Source: a virus. From it: a stretch of DNA of 29,313 nt. Numbering within the stretch: position 1 is the first letter of the stretch; every line of letters begins with the position of its first letter. Below the pieces are notes generated by a model. The model searched no databases. It worked only from the letters and a program-made list of their open reading frames with translations, and was not told where the DNA came from. The stretch lies in IMG/VR virus record IMGVR_UViG_3300049812_004853, positions 1 to 29,313 of that record, one strand, 5' to 3'. Made by a program: the position numbers and the translations under genes. This document shows positions 3,787 to 12,400 of this stretch, piece after piece.

Positions 3787-4032
3787 ATGAATCCAACAGA
3801 CAGAGTTATTAAGAGAATCCTAGAAGTCGAGAACTTTCAAAACATGGCATGCGTATGTGATGACTTCGCAGACTTCGTAACAGAGATCATGGAATGGGGT
3901 GTGGATCACATCGCAGGAGTTGACTTCTTTGATTCGTATAAGTCATTCAGAGATTTTACTTTCAATCCTGAGTTAGACATCGACAAACTAGATGCGTTCA
4001 TCATATCAGAAAACGGATACATCAGGGGGTAG
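3787..4032 (+). CDS. hypothetical protein, 81 aa
   Basis: An 81-residue acidic protein starting MNPTDRVIKRILEVENFQNM. It is Asp- and Phe-rich and largely helical by eye (VIKRILEVENF, FADFVTEIMEWGVDHI), ending FIISENGYIRG. No known motif or family is recognised. CCCTTTCCC (3776-3784) lies 2 nt before the ATG and there is no Shine-Dalgarno sequence. The GGGGG just before the stop (4025-4029) lies 6 nt before the next ATG and can serve as ribosome-binding site for the following small gene, so the two are probably co-transcribed and coupled. Confidence 0.72.
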   Translation: MNPTDRVIKRILEVENFQNMACVCDDFADFVTEIMEWGVDHIAGVDFFDSYKSFRDFTFNPELDIDKLDAFIISENGYIRG

Positions 4033-4035
4033 AAA

Positions 4036-4203
4036 ATGAAGAGATATACATCACCCGTTGACGGTTGCCAATTCGATTACTACGTAGAGAATGGCAACCT
4101 ATCCTATAAGATCGATGGACTCGACTGGCAGGATTTCGTGATTGAAGACAAAAGAGCATATGCGGATTATGAGTATAAGGAGTTTATGTCCTTATTGCGT
4201 TAA
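4036..4203 (+). CDS. small hypothetical protein, 55 aa
   Basis: ATG 4036 to TAA 4201-4203 encodes 55 residues starting MKRYTSPVDGCQFDYYVENG. Short strands (CQFDYYVENGNLSYKIDGLDWQDFVIED) are followed by a helix (AYADYEYKEFMSLLR). The gene starts 4 nt after the previous stop with a GGGGG ribosome-binding site at good spacing. No family is recognised. Confidence 0.62.
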   Translation: MKRYTSPVDGCQFDYYVENGNLSYKIDGLDWQDFVIEDKRAYADYEYKEFMSLLR

Positions 4204-4230
4204 GTCCATTCGTTCGTGATTGCAGCAGTT

Positions 4231-4248
4231 GGGGGGTTGATGCCCCCC
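4231..4248. other. all-GC hairpin after the cassette block
   Basis: GGGGGG (4231-4236) pairs with CCCCCC (4243-4248) around the loop TTGATG. This is the most GC-rich stretch in an AT-rich window. Neither strand has a T run after the stem, so termination would be incomplete at best; a pause or RNA-stabilising structure is an alternative. Confidence 0.55.
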
Positions 4249-4249
4249 G

Positions 4250-4356
4250 TATATAAAAACGGCATGGGAACCTAGTCTACAAAGTGTTACGAAAGGCAGA
4301 TATAAATTCCACGTCTTAAAAAAAATTTTCGCATATATAAAAACGACGACTAGGTT
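4250..4356. repeat. direct and inverted repeats before the AbrB-like gene
   Basis: TATATAAAAACG occurs at 4250-4261 and again at 4334-4345, 84 bp apart. A perfect 9-bp inverted repeat, AACCTAGTC (4269-4277) and GACTAGGTT (4348-4356), could form a long-range stem closing a 70-nt loop. A TATAAATT box (4301-4308, seven of eight against the late consensus) lies inside. The region ends 9 nt before ATG 4365. It may be a regulatory leader, but no known riboswitch or tRNA fold is recognised. Confidence 0.5.
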
Positions 4357-4364
4357 TTCATTAA

Positions 4365-4538
4365 ATGAAAAAAAATTTTGACGAAATTTATTCCACTGTA
4401 GAGATCGATCCAGTAACTGACCGATATCATATGACAATTCCAGAAGAAGTTGTAAATGAACTTGACTGGTATGAAGATCTTGTGTTAAAATGGAATCTAG
4501 ATGTAGACGGAATTTACCTTACCTTAAAAGATGACTAA
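4365..4538 (+). CDS. small AbrB/MazE-like (swapped-hairpin) protein, 57 aa
   Basis: ATG 4365 to TAA 4536-4538 encodes 57 residues. After a short lead (MKKNFDEIYSTVEIDPVTDR), the rest follows the AbrB/SpoVT/MazE half-barrel pattern: a strand ending in IP (YHMTIPEE), helix VVNEL, a WYEDLVLKWNL strand, and a closing DGIYLTL strand. In that family the pattern is -x-IP-xx-V-xxL-xx-xD-x-hxW-…-DG-x-h-x-L, and members are dimeric DNA-binding proteins or antitoxins. DNA binding is therefore plausible but inferred from pattern alone. The stop overlaps the next gene by 8 nt. The repeat-rich 150 bp upstream would be a natural target if it autoregulates. Confidence 0.65.
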   Translation: MKKNFDEIYSTVEIDPVTDRYHMTIPEEVVNELDWYEDLVLKWNLDVDGIYLTLKDD

Positions 4539-4722
4539 CACTCAAACAAAATTTTATCATATTTACCTCAATGATAAATGTCTGTTTAAGAACCTATCAC
4601 TTGAAGAATTTTCATTAATATGGGAGAAATTATATACATCATACTGGAGAGAAGAAATAACATATACAGAAGTCTCTGACATGAGTGTGGGAGACTCTAC
4701 AATCTATGAATCTTCTTATTGA
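4531..4722 (+). CDS. conserved cyanophage-type small protein, 63 aa
   Basis: A 63-residue protein starting MTNTQTKFYHIYLNDKCLFK. The KFYHIYL-DKCLFKNLSLEEFSLIWEKLY…LTYTEVS-type pattern recalls a small protein repeated across T4-like cyanophage genomes; the function is unknown to me. It overlaps the AbrB-like gene by 8 nt (ATGACTAA), implying coupled translation. Its TGA stop (4720-4722) is embedded in the TTGACA box of the next promoter. Confidence 0.75.
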   Translation: MTNTQTKFYHIYLNDKCLFKNLSLEEFSLIWEKLYTSYWREEITYTEVSDMSVGDSTIYESSY

Positions 4723-4747
4723 CAAAACCTTCTATATAAGTTAGAAT
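4719..4747 (+). promoter_or_regulatory. near-consensus sigma70 promoter
   Basis: TTGACA (4719-4724), a 17-nt spacer and TAGAAT (4742-4747, five of six). The predicted start near 4754 is 14 nt before the ATG at 4768. As at 173-178, the -35 box contains the upstream gene's TGA stop. Confidence 0.7.
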
Positions 4748-4767
4748 TGAATTGATCGCAATCTATT

Positions 4768-5544
4768 ATGGCAAAAGGATTTACAGTAAAGGCTAAGACA
4801 CCCACAAAACCAAAAGCACCAGAGTGGGACTATGAAAGAGCAAAAGAATTAATTAAAGGTAAAAGAATTGTTTTCTGTTTACCAGGTCGAGGAGTATCAT
4901 ATCAATACTTAAAGGCATTCGTACAATTATGTTTTGATATTGTACAGTGTGGTGGAAGTATACAGATATCACAGGATTATTCATCAATGGTCAACTTTGC
5001 CCGTTGTAAGTGTTTAGGTGCAAACGTACTGAGAGGACCAAATCAAGTTCCATGGGATGGAAAGTTAGAGTATGACTATCAACTTTGGATTGACTCTGAT
5101 ATTGTTTTTAATTCAGAGAAGTTCTTTCAGTTAATTCTTGATGCCAATCCAGAAGGAAAAGAGGAAAAGCATATTGTTGCAGGTTGGTACTGTACCGAAG
5201 ATGGTAGAACAACCTCGGTGGCACATTGGTTGGAAGAAGATGATTTTCGAAGCAATGGTGGTGTGATGAATCACGAAACAATCGAAAGTATATCAAAACG
5301 TAAGAAACCGTTCACCGTTGATTATACAGGTTTCGGATGGTTACTAATCAGAAAGGGTGTATTCGAACACGAAGGACTACCTTATCCATGGTTTGCTCCT
5401 AAGATGCAGGTATTTGAATCGGGTGAGGTACAGGACATGTGCGGCGAGGATGTCTCGTTTTGTCTCGATGCAAAGGAAGCAGGATTTGAAATCTGGTGTG
5501 ACCCACGAATTCGTGTCGGACATGAAAAAACAAGAGTTATATAG
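4768..5544 (+). CDS. glycosyltransferase-like (GT-A fold) protein, 258 aa
   Basis: A 258-residue soluble protein. A Lys-rich N-terminus (residues 1-30) precedes a GT-A-like core: a first strand and loop (KRIVFCLPGRGVSYQYL, 32-48), a helix and strand with SIQISQDYSSMVNFAR, and LWIDSDIVF (107-114), whose DSD has the place and form of the metal/nucleotide-sugar binding DxD motif. Later come TGFGWLLIRKGVFE (187-200) and GEDVSFC-AGFEIWCDPRIRVGHEK (226-254), matching the acceptor-side ED and C-terminal His of family-2-like enzymes. Similar proteins recur in T4-like cyanophages. The donor and acceptor are unknown; modification of host surface, DNA or virion is possible. It overlaps the next gene by 23 nt. 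Confidence 0.78.
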   Translation: MAKGFTVKAKTPTKPKAPEWDYERAKELIKGKRIVFCLPGRGVSYQYLKAFVQLCFDIVQCGGSIQISQDYSSMVNFARCKCLGANVLRGPNQVPWDGKLEYDYQLWIDSDIVFNSEKFFQLILDANPEGKEEKHIVAGWYCTEDGRTTSVAHWLEEDDFRSNGGVMNHETIESISKRKKPFTVDYTGFGWLLIRKGVFEHEGLPYPWFAPKMQVFESGEVQDMCGEDVSFCLDAKEAGFEIWCDPRIRVGHEKTRVI

Positions 5545-5695
5545 AGTTCGTCGAGGACAGGAGATTTTGGGAAAGAATCTTACAGAGGAAGAGTACTTTG
5601 ATTTAATGGAAGATCTGGCACAACAGTTTTATGATGGTGATCTTCCGAACCCTCTCGACCTTATAACTGAGATTCAGAATAAATACGAAGAGTAG
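5522..5695 (+). CDS. conserved small phage protein, 57 aa
   Basis: The frame is open from 5357, but the part upstream of 5522 lies inside the glycosyltransferase-like gene and reads as a shadow. I place the start at ATG 5522, giving 57 residues starting MKKQELYRVRRGQEILGKNL. The YRVRRG-EILG-LTEEEYFDLMEDLAQQFYDGDLPNPLDLITEI pattern is a small conserved protein I associate with cyanomyoviruses, probably one strand pair followed by two helices. It overlaps the upstream gene by 23 nt, so translation is likely coupled. Function unknown. Confidence 0.78.
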   Translation: MKKQELYRVRRGQEILGKNLTEEEYFDLMEDLAQQFYDGDLPNPLDLITEIQNKYEE

Positions 5696-5709
5696 GAAAA
5701 GGTTAAAAA

Positions 5710-6231
5710 ATGTCACTATTAAAAGTAAATGCAATTAGGCATGTAGATAGCACTAGAGATAATATTGCCTTAAATTCTAACGGAACAATCGATAAACCCA
5801 TTTTGTTGACTAATATGACTAATGTATTAGGTGGTGTTGGATCATTAACAACCACCACTGCAAATGTTGGAATTGCCCAGGCAAATGCTCAAATTGAAAA
5901 AGGTACAACTGGTTGGACAACATCAGGATCGAATGCATACACATTTGTATGTCCTGTCGATGGAGTATATGCTGTTAATGCACATGTAGCTTATGGTGAT
6001 ATCACACCAGGTAGAGTGATATGGGTGATGGCATATACAATGGGAGGAGGAAATCTACCACTTTCAACTTATGTTGAGATAATGGATCATACTTCAATCG
6101 ATTATGCGAACATTAGTTATTTTAACTTATGGGAGTTTACAGCAGGAACCAGACTCGGAGTGGGTAGAAATAGTGCGAGTGGAACTATGACAGCTCATAA
6201 TATACAGTGGGGAATACATTTAGTAGCATAA
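5710..6231 (+). CDS. C1q-like jelly-roll appendage (tail fibre/decoration) protein, 173 aa
   Basis: A 173-residue protein in two parts. The first 45 or so residues (MSLLKVNAIRHVDSTRDNIA…) match the short tag at the start of many marine phage fibre and decoration proteins. From about residue 50 to the end is a C1q/TNF-like beta domain: GWTTSGSNAYTFVCPVDGVYAVNAHVAY (68-95) is the classic F-CP-DGVY-V centre of C1q domains, followed by strands and a hydrophobic ending (IQWGIHLVA). Such domains trimerise and bind surfaces or glycans. AGGAAAAGG precedes the ATG. Location just before the baseplate block supports a virion role, most likely receptor contact or decoration; the exact position on the particle is inferred. 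Confidence 0.75.
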   Translation: MSLLKVNAIRHVDSTRDNIALNSNGTIDKPILLTNMTNVLGGVGSLTTTTANVGIAQANAQIEKGTTGWTTSGSNAYTFVCPVDGVYAVNAHVAYGDITPGRVIWVMAYTMGGGNLPLSTYVEIMDHTSIDYANISYFNLWEFTAGTRLGVGRNSASGTMTAHNIQWGIHLVA

Positions 6232-6247
6232 CTACAATAATTTAACA

Positions 6248-6958
6248 ATGTCTACATTAATTACAAACTTACCCTCCTATGAGGTATGGGTGAGAAAAGA
6301 ATACTTGACCGACCATAAGAGTGGTCACGGTGAATTTGTCAAAGGAGTCTGGGTATCAGCAAAGAGTATACCTGGTCGTGCCTTTTATTTTGAAACTTAT
6401 CTACCTGAGTATGCAGCAATGTTTGATAAGTTACCAATCTCTGCGTTTCTCTCGTCTCCAGAGATACCAGATCCTGATATGACACTTCATAATCTACAGT
6501 TTTGGAATTGTATGGACTATGGTGTGGTTGCCGTTCAGAAGCAGTTTATCGGTTCAATGCACTATGAAGTCTATACAAGGGATTTTGGCAATCAGACAGG
6601 CACGTACATATGTACTCTTGACAACTATCACTCTGATGTTGATGCGATTGATTACTCAACCAGTGAACAACCTGCCGAACATAAGTCTCATAACCTCTTA
6701 GAATTGGACAATGGGCAGTTTTGTCTCTATCCAAACAACAGAATGAGAATATATGACAATAGTATCACTCCTGAGACACCTAAGATTCCTGATTTTAAGG
6801 TATCAACCGTGTATTATCAGGTGGAGAATGGTCATGATCGTGACGGATTGGGGTCGGAAGAGAATTATTTCTGGAAAACTGCTAAAGAAAGGTCTGTTGA
6901 TATGAATGTTGGAGCAGGAAATACGGCAATTGAGAATAATGAACCAGAATTGGGATAA
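6248..6958 (+). CDS. conserved phage hypothetical protein, 236 aa
   Basis: A 236-residue soluble protein beginning MSTLITNLPSYEVWVRKEYL. It is rich in aromatic residues and mixed alpha/beta: EVWVRKEYLTDHKSGHGEFVKGVWVSAKSIPGRAFYFETYLPEYAAMFDKLP (10-62), LQFWNCMDYGVVAV (85-98) and a PNNRMRIYDNS segment (162-172) are likely core elements. The C-terminus (VYYQVENGHDRDGLGSEENYFWKTAKE) is polar. I associate this with cyanomyovirus genomes near gene 25 but know of no function; a virion or assembly role is inferred from position only. There is no Shine-Dalgarno sequence near the ATG. It ends in a GATAAATA late-like box that may serve the following gene. Confidence 0.78.
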   Translation: MSTLITNLPSYEVWVRKEYLTDHKSGHGEFVKGVWVSAKSIPGRAFYFETYLPEYAAMFDKLPISAFLSSPEIPDPDMTLHNLQFWNCMDYGVVAVQKQFIGSMHYEVYTRDFGNQTGTYICTLDNYHSDVDAIDYSTSEQPAEHKSHNLLELDNGQFCLYPNNRMRIYDNSITPETPKIPDFKVSTVYYQVENGHDRDGLGSEENYFWKTAKERSVDMNVGAGNTAIENNEPELG

Positions 6959-6961
6959 ATA
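6954..6961 (+). promoter_or_regulatory. possible late promoter box
   Basis: GATAAATA matches the late consensus at seven of eight positions and overlaps the TAA stop at 6956-6958. The next ATG is at 6981, a spacing similar to that of the two exact late boxes in the window. Confidence 0.4.
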
Positions 6962-6980
6962 AATCATTACAGGAGAAAAA

Positions 6981-7121
6981 ATGGTAATTAAAGTCGATAA
7001 AAGTGAAGAATTTAACAAATCTGGTAAAAAATTAATCAGTGAATATGATGGTGATGGATATTTTAAGGAAGATGAGGAGAAAAAACCTGAATTTCTAAGT
7101 GAAAGTCAAAAAAATAGTTAA
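6981..7121 (+). CDS. small charged hypothetical protein, 46 aa
   Basis: ATG 6981 to TAA 7119-7121, with AGGAG (6971-6975) at good spacing. The product is 46 residues, starting MVIKVDKSEEFNKSGKKLIS, then EYDGDGYFKEDEEKKPEF and a polar tail. It is dominated by Lys, Glu, Asp and Ser and is probably disordered. No family is recognised. The good ribosome-binding site and its place just before gene 25 argue that it is real. Confidence 0.6.
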   Translation: MVIKVDKSEEFNKSGKKLISEYDGDGYFKEDEEKKPEFLSESQKNS

Positions 7122-7129
7122 AAAAACGG

Positions 7130-7137
7130 TATAAATA
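7130..7137 (+). promoter_or_regulatory. T4-type late promoter for gene 25
   Basis: An exact TATAAATA, 17 nt before the gp25 ATG at 7155, with a predicted start near 7143. It marks the beginning of the late baseplate operon. Gene 25 has no visible Shine-Dalgarno sequence and a leader of only about 12 nt. Confidence 0.75.
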
Positions 7138-7154
7138 AATATAAAACTTGGTTC

Positions 7155-7556
7155 ATGGCAATCAAAAGGGTATCAAGAGCGTTTAAAGACATTAGTTTAT
7201 CGTTTTTACCCCACCCAGTCACTAAAGATTTACCAATTCTCAAGAATGAGAGTGCAATTCGTCGATCTGTGCGTAATATTGTCGAAACAATACCGTCTGA
7301 AAAATTTTTTAACCCTGATTTTGGGTCAGATGTGTACCGAAGTCTCTTTGATTTTGTTGATTTTGGTACAGCAAACGAAATTCAGGAACAAATTAAGACT
7401 TCAGTCGAAAATTTTGAACCAAGAGTTGATAATGTAAGGGTTGAAGTTGACCCATTTCCTGATTTGAATCAGTTTGAAGTCACTGTAATTTATGATATCG
7501 TCGGTCAAGAGTTCCCAACTCAAGAATATTCATTTATATTAGAGGCAACAAGGTAA
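7155..7556 (+). CDS. 25: gp25-like baseplate wedge protein, 133 aa
   Basis: A 133-residue protein of the GPW/gp25 family, essentially the same length as T4 gp25 (132). It runs MAIKRVSRAFKDISLSFLPH, then NESAIRRSVRNIVETIPSEKFFNPDFGSDVYRSLFDF (about 32-68), where the N-terminal-helix, ERPF/P-F-SG-like and LF elements match the family, then IKTSVENFEPRVDNVRVEV (83-101), which carries the conserved EPR motif. In T4, gp25 is a small wedge component between gp6 and gp53 that helps nucleate sheath assembly. The late promoter lies 17 nt upstream, and the stop is immediately followed by the gp6 start (TAA-ATG), so the two are co-transcribed and coupled. Confidence 0.95.
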   Translation: MAIKRVSRAFKDISLSFLPHPVTKDLPILKNESAIRRSVRNIVETIPSEKFFNPDFGSDVYRSLFDFVDFGTANEIQEQIKTSVENFEPRVDNVRVEVDPFPDLNQFEVTVIYDIVGQEFPTQEYSFILEATR

Positions 7557-9458
7557 ATGCCTTTCTCAAATTTTACAAATCTTGATTTCGATCAGATAAA
7601 AACATCAATTAAGGACTATTTAAGAGCAAATTCTAATTTTTCGGACTTTGACTTTGATGGTTCAAACTTTTCTGTCTTAATTGACACACTTGCGTATAAC
7701 ACATATATTACTGCATTCAACTCAAACATGGTTGTAAACGAATCTTTCCTTGATTCTGCAACTTTGAGAGAGAATGTGGTTTCATTAGCATCAAACATTG
7801 GATATACACCAAGGTCTAGAACGGCAGCAAACGCACAAATATCGTTTGATGTTAGTATCACTAGTAGTGTGAGTTCAGTCACCTTACAACCTGGTATAGT
7901 ATGCACAGGAGACGTTGATAATGAGACATATACTTTTGCAATTACAGAACCAATAAGTGTAAATGTTGTTGATGGGGTTGCAAAGTTTGAAAATATTAAT
8001 GTTTATCAAGGAACTTACCTAGAAAAAACATTTAAATATGACGGATCACTTGATCAAAGATTTATATTAGATAATGCATTTATAGATACTTCAAAAATTG
8101 TTGTTTATGTCAGACCAGATGGAAGTAACGTAACTGGAACTGAATATACACTAATAGATGATATTGTTAATATTGATTCAAATTCAAAAATTTTCTTAAT
8201 CAAAGAAATACAGGATGAAAGATATGAATTAAAATTTGGAGATGGATTTTTTGGTAAAAAATTAGGAAGTGGTGCTAATCAGGATGGTGATGAAATTATT
8301 GTCAAATATATTACAACAGATGGTGAGGAAGGAAATGGCGCACAATTTTTTACTTTCTCTGGAATATTAAAATCTGGAAACACAATCGTAAATTTTGAAA
8401 CTCCATCAATTATAACGAATGTCAAAGCACAAAATGGAGGAAATATTGAATCTATTGACTCAATTAAGTATTTTTCACCAATAACGTACTCATCTCAGAA
8501 TCGAGCAGTTACATCAAGGGATTATGAGTCAATAATTAAGAAAATTTATCCAAATACAGAGTCTGTCTCAGTAATCGGTGGTGAAGAATTAGATCCACCA
8601 GAATTTGGTACAGTTGTAATCAGTATAAAACCCAAAAATGGTGATTTATTATCAGATTTTTCAAAAAATCAAATTTTATCAAAATTAAAGCAATATACAA
8701 TTTCAGGTATTAATCAAAAAATTGTAGATCTTAAAATATTATATATTGAACTTGATTCAAATGTGTATTATAACGATTCTTTTATATCATCAGCTGATTC
8801 TTTAAAAACAACTGTCATAGATTCTCTCACAAAATACTCTCAATCAATTAACTTAAATCAATTTGGTGGAAGATTGAAATATAGTAAGTTGTTAAGTGTT
8901 ATTGATAATAGTAATAAAGGAATTACATCAAATATAACTAAAATTAGAATGCGCCGCAATTTACAAATAGTATCAAACAAATTTTCACAATATGAATTGT
9001 GTTTTGGTAATAAATTTTACGTTGATCCTAGTGGATTTAATATAAAATCAACTGGGTTTACAATTTTTGGAAAATCAGGAACATTCTATCTATCAGATAT
9101 TCCAAATTCTGATCTTACAACAGGAGTTTTACGTATAATTCAAATATTAGAAGATGGGTCAATAGGTAATATCATTTCAAATGCAGGATCAATCGATTAT
9201 GAAAAAGGTGAAGTAAATGTATCCACAGTTAATTTTTTATCAACAGAAAAACCTAATAATATTATTGAAGTACAAGCATTTCCAAGATCAAATGATGTTG
9301 TCGGATTAAAAGATTTGTATGTCTCACTTAACATCTCAAATAGTTCAATAAATATGGTAAGAGATGTTATTTCATCAGGGGACGAAGTTTCTGGAGTTCA
9401 ATTTACTAGAGATTTCTACTCATCAAGTTATCCAAACGGAAAAATAATTAGGACATGA
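7557..9458 (+). CDS. 6: gp6-like baseplate wedge protein, 633 aa
   Basis: A 633-residue protein, close to T4 gp6 (660). The N-terminus (MPFSNFTNLDFDQIKTSIKD) is the usual 'loop then helix' start with LRENVVSLASNIGYTPRS (about 63-80). A baseplate-J/gp6 core follows: FGDGFFGKKLGSG-GDEIIVKYITTDGEEGNG (about 227-262) and SRDYESIIKKIYPNTESVSVIGGEE (about 320-345). The C-terminal 200 residues are beta-rich and more divergent. In T4, gp6 dimers join neighbouring wedges and form the inner baseplate ring. The ATG directly follows the gp25 stop, and its own TGA overlaps the next ATG by four bases (ATGA). Confidence 0.95.
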   Translation: MPFSNFTNLDFDQIKTSIKDYLRANSNFSDFDFDGSNFSVLIDTLAYNTYITAFNSNMVVNESFLDSATLRENVVSLASNIGYTPRSRTAANAQISFDVSITSSVSSVTLQPGIVCTGDVDNETYTFAITEPISVNVVDGVAKFENINVYQGTYLEKTFKYDGSLDQRFILDNAFIDTSKIVVYVRPDGSNVTGTEYTLIDDIVNIDSNSKIFLIKEIQDERYELKFGDGFFGKKLGSGANQDGDEIIVKYITTDGEEGNGAQFFTFSGILKSGNTIVNFETPSIITNVKAQNGGNIESIDSIKYFSPITYSSQNRAVTSRDYESIIKKIYPNTESVSVIGGEELDPPEFGTVVISIKPKNGDLLSDFSKNQILSKLKQYTISGINQKIVDLKILYIELDSNVYYNDSFISSADSLKTTVIDSLTKYSQSINLNQFGGRLKYSKLLSVIDNSNKGITSNITKIRMRRNLQIVSNKFSQYELCFGNKFYVDPSGFNIKSTGFTIFGKSGTFYLSDIPNSDLTTGVLRIIQILEDGSIGNIISNAGSIDYEKGEVNVSTVNFLSTEKPNNIIEVQAFPRSNDVVGLKDLYVSLNISNSSINMVRDVISSGDEVSGVQFTRDFYSSSYPNGKIIRT

Positions 9459-12400
9459 TACAAACAGGGATTGTAAGTAAAGTAAAAATACAAGATATAT
9501 TATCGAATCAACTTCCCAATTTTATTCGGGATGAAAGTCCTCTTACTGTTGATTTTTTAAAACAATATTATATTTCACAAGAGTATCAAGGTGGTCCTAC
9601 TGATATTTCCGATAATTTAGAGCAATATATTGATATTAATAATCTAACACCAGAAGTCATAGTTGATAGTACAATTTTATCTTCAGGAATAACATCAACA
9701 ACTTCTGAAATTGTTGTTTCATCAACAAAGGGATTCCCTAATCAGTATGGACTATTTAAGATAGATGATGAAATAATTACATACACTGGTTTAACTACAA
9801 ATACATTTACTGGTTGTATTCGTGGATTTAGTGGAATTACTAGCTATCATGCTGATTTAGAAAAGGACGATTTGGTATTTAATTCATCAACAGCAGAAAG
9901 TCACGTTACATCATCTTCTGTTCAGAATTTAAGTTCATTATTTTTAAAAGAATTTTATAAAAAATTTAAAGCAACATTTTTACCAGGATTAGAGGAAACT
10001 GATTTTCAATCAAATTTAGACGTTGGAACATTTATAGGAGAAGCAAGGTCACTATATCAGACAAAAGGAACAGATGAGTCATTTCGAATATTATTTAATG
10101 TTTTATATGGTATAACACCGTCTATTCTTAATTTAGAAGAGAGATTAATAAAACCCTCATTTGCAAATTATGTGCGAAGAAGAGTTTGTGTTGCCGAACT
10201 TTTAGAAGGAAATCCTCGAAAACTTCAAGGACAATCTTTACTTAAAGGATTGACTGGACAAACTTTGTTTAGAAGTGATCTTGATATTGATGTAAACGCA
10301 TCAATATCCGAAATTGAACCTTTTGAAAGAACTGATTCTGGTTTGAGTGGAATCACAACTTACTATAAGATTGGTTTATTTATTGGATATGATGATAATT
10401 CAGATGTAAGAAGTGATTTTATAGTTGTTCCAAATACAAAATCAATTGAGAATGTTTCAGTTGGTGCGAGTGTAATTACTGTTGATTCAACAGTTGGTTT
10501 TGGAACTACAGGAACAATTATATCAGGTGTAAACACAATCACATACACTGATAAAACAGTAAATCAATTTTTGAATTGTACAGGTATTACGAGTGCAATA
10601 GAACCGATACAAAATATTAGATCAAACATAACTTATTTTGGTTTTGAGGATGGTGACTTAAATAAAAAAGTAGTATTAAGATTAACTGGAGTTATTTCTG
10701 AGTTTGAACAAGAGGGAAATATTGACGTTAATGAAGGAGAAATAATTTCTATCAAACATATTGGTGATAAAGTTCAAAATCCTGAAAGTAATGCAACATA
10801 TAAGGAAACTTTTGCAAATTCATGGATTTATAATACGAGTTCTTCATATTTTATTGTAGAAAAATCGGGTAATACTCATACTTTAGGTAGTGAAATTGAC
10901 CAATCAAGTTTAAAGGTTGGTGATACTGTTGAGATTGTTCAAAGAGATAGTAATAATATTATACCATCAAGTGATGAAATTCGTGTAGTGAGTATTAATA
11001 AAAATGAAAATTCTGTTACTTTAAGTGATAGTGTTATTTCAGATTTTGTTACCGAAGAAGATAAAGAAAAATTTAAGTTAAGAAAAAAATTAAATAAACC
11101 AAATAGTTCTGGTGCTGTAATAGAGTATGGTTCTAATTTAATATCAGATATTCAAAATGTTTATGTTGATGATGAAAATGCGTATATTACATCAAACTCA
11201 TTACCATCATTTTCAAATATATCTAACAAGTATTTTGATCAAATAAAAATAAATACAAAAAATATTTCAGCAAATTTTGCAGATGCTAATAATGTAATAT
11301 TAGAAGATCCACTAGATGATGAAACGACTTTTTCAACAATAAAATTTGGATCTGCTGTTCCATTTGAAACTGGAGATAAAATATTTTACAGTTTTACCAA
11401 TGGAAATTCACTTGTAGGTTTAGAAACTGGTGCTTACTATCTAAAAGTTTTTGATGATAATGAAAAAATTAAATTATATGGATCTCCTTCAGGTTTAGAT
11501 GATGGACAGAATATTAATATTTCAAGAGATCCAAATGATGGAATTCATAATTTTATTTTATTTTCGCAGAGATCAAATAAAATTGGTGCTCAGAAGTTAG
11601 TAAAAAAATTCACTTTATCCCAAAATTTAGGAAATGGGGAAAATGAAGTAACACCAGTTGGTGAAACAGGAATATTAATTAATGGAGTTGAAATTAAAAA
11701 TTATAAATCCGATGATAAGATATATTTTGGACCATTAACTTCTGTTGATGTTTTAAATTCTGGTGAAGATTATGATGTGATAAATTTACCTAATATTATA
11801 ATATCAACTGGAATTGGCACAACTGCACTGGTACAACCTGTTGTGTCTGGTAAAGTTGAAGATGTTTTTGTAGATCCTCAAAATTTTGATGTTGATCGAA
11901 TAGTATCAATTGGAATAACTGGAGGTAATGGATCTGGTTGTATATTAGAACCAATTATAGGTACAAGATTTAGAAAAGAATTCTTTAGAACAGAACCAAT
12001 AACAAACGAAACTAGTAGTGGTATTAATACAACTAATGAAACTATTACATTTTTGGAAGAACACAATTTTGTTGATGGAGATAAAGTAATTTATGATTCC
12101 AATTCTCGTGAATCTATAAAAATTGTAGGTGTTGCAACTAACAAATTAGTCAATAATTCAGCTTACTATGTTGGATTAGTCAACACAAAGACAATTAAAT
12201 TATATGAAACATTTGAAGATTATTCATCTGGAATATCAACAATAAATTTAGGTTCTAATAGTGGATTAGGTAACCATATTTTTAAAATTGGATTAAAAAA
12301 TTCTTTATTAGATATAAAGGTCATAGATGGTGGTCAAAATTACACTAATAGAAAGTTAATTGTCAAACCAACAGGTATATCCACAGCAAATAATACAATT

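Noticed and set aside
4250-4360. tRNA or known riboswitch in the gap before 4365
   Set aside because: No acceptor stem, T-loop GTTCRANNC or known aptamer core can be found; only generic inverted and direct repeats are visible.
5357-5521. Upstream extension of the 57-residue gene inside the glycosyltransferase-like gene
   Set aside because: The extension is out of frame with a well-supported protein and reads as Arg/Cys-rich shadow sequence; ATG 5522 starts the recognisable product.
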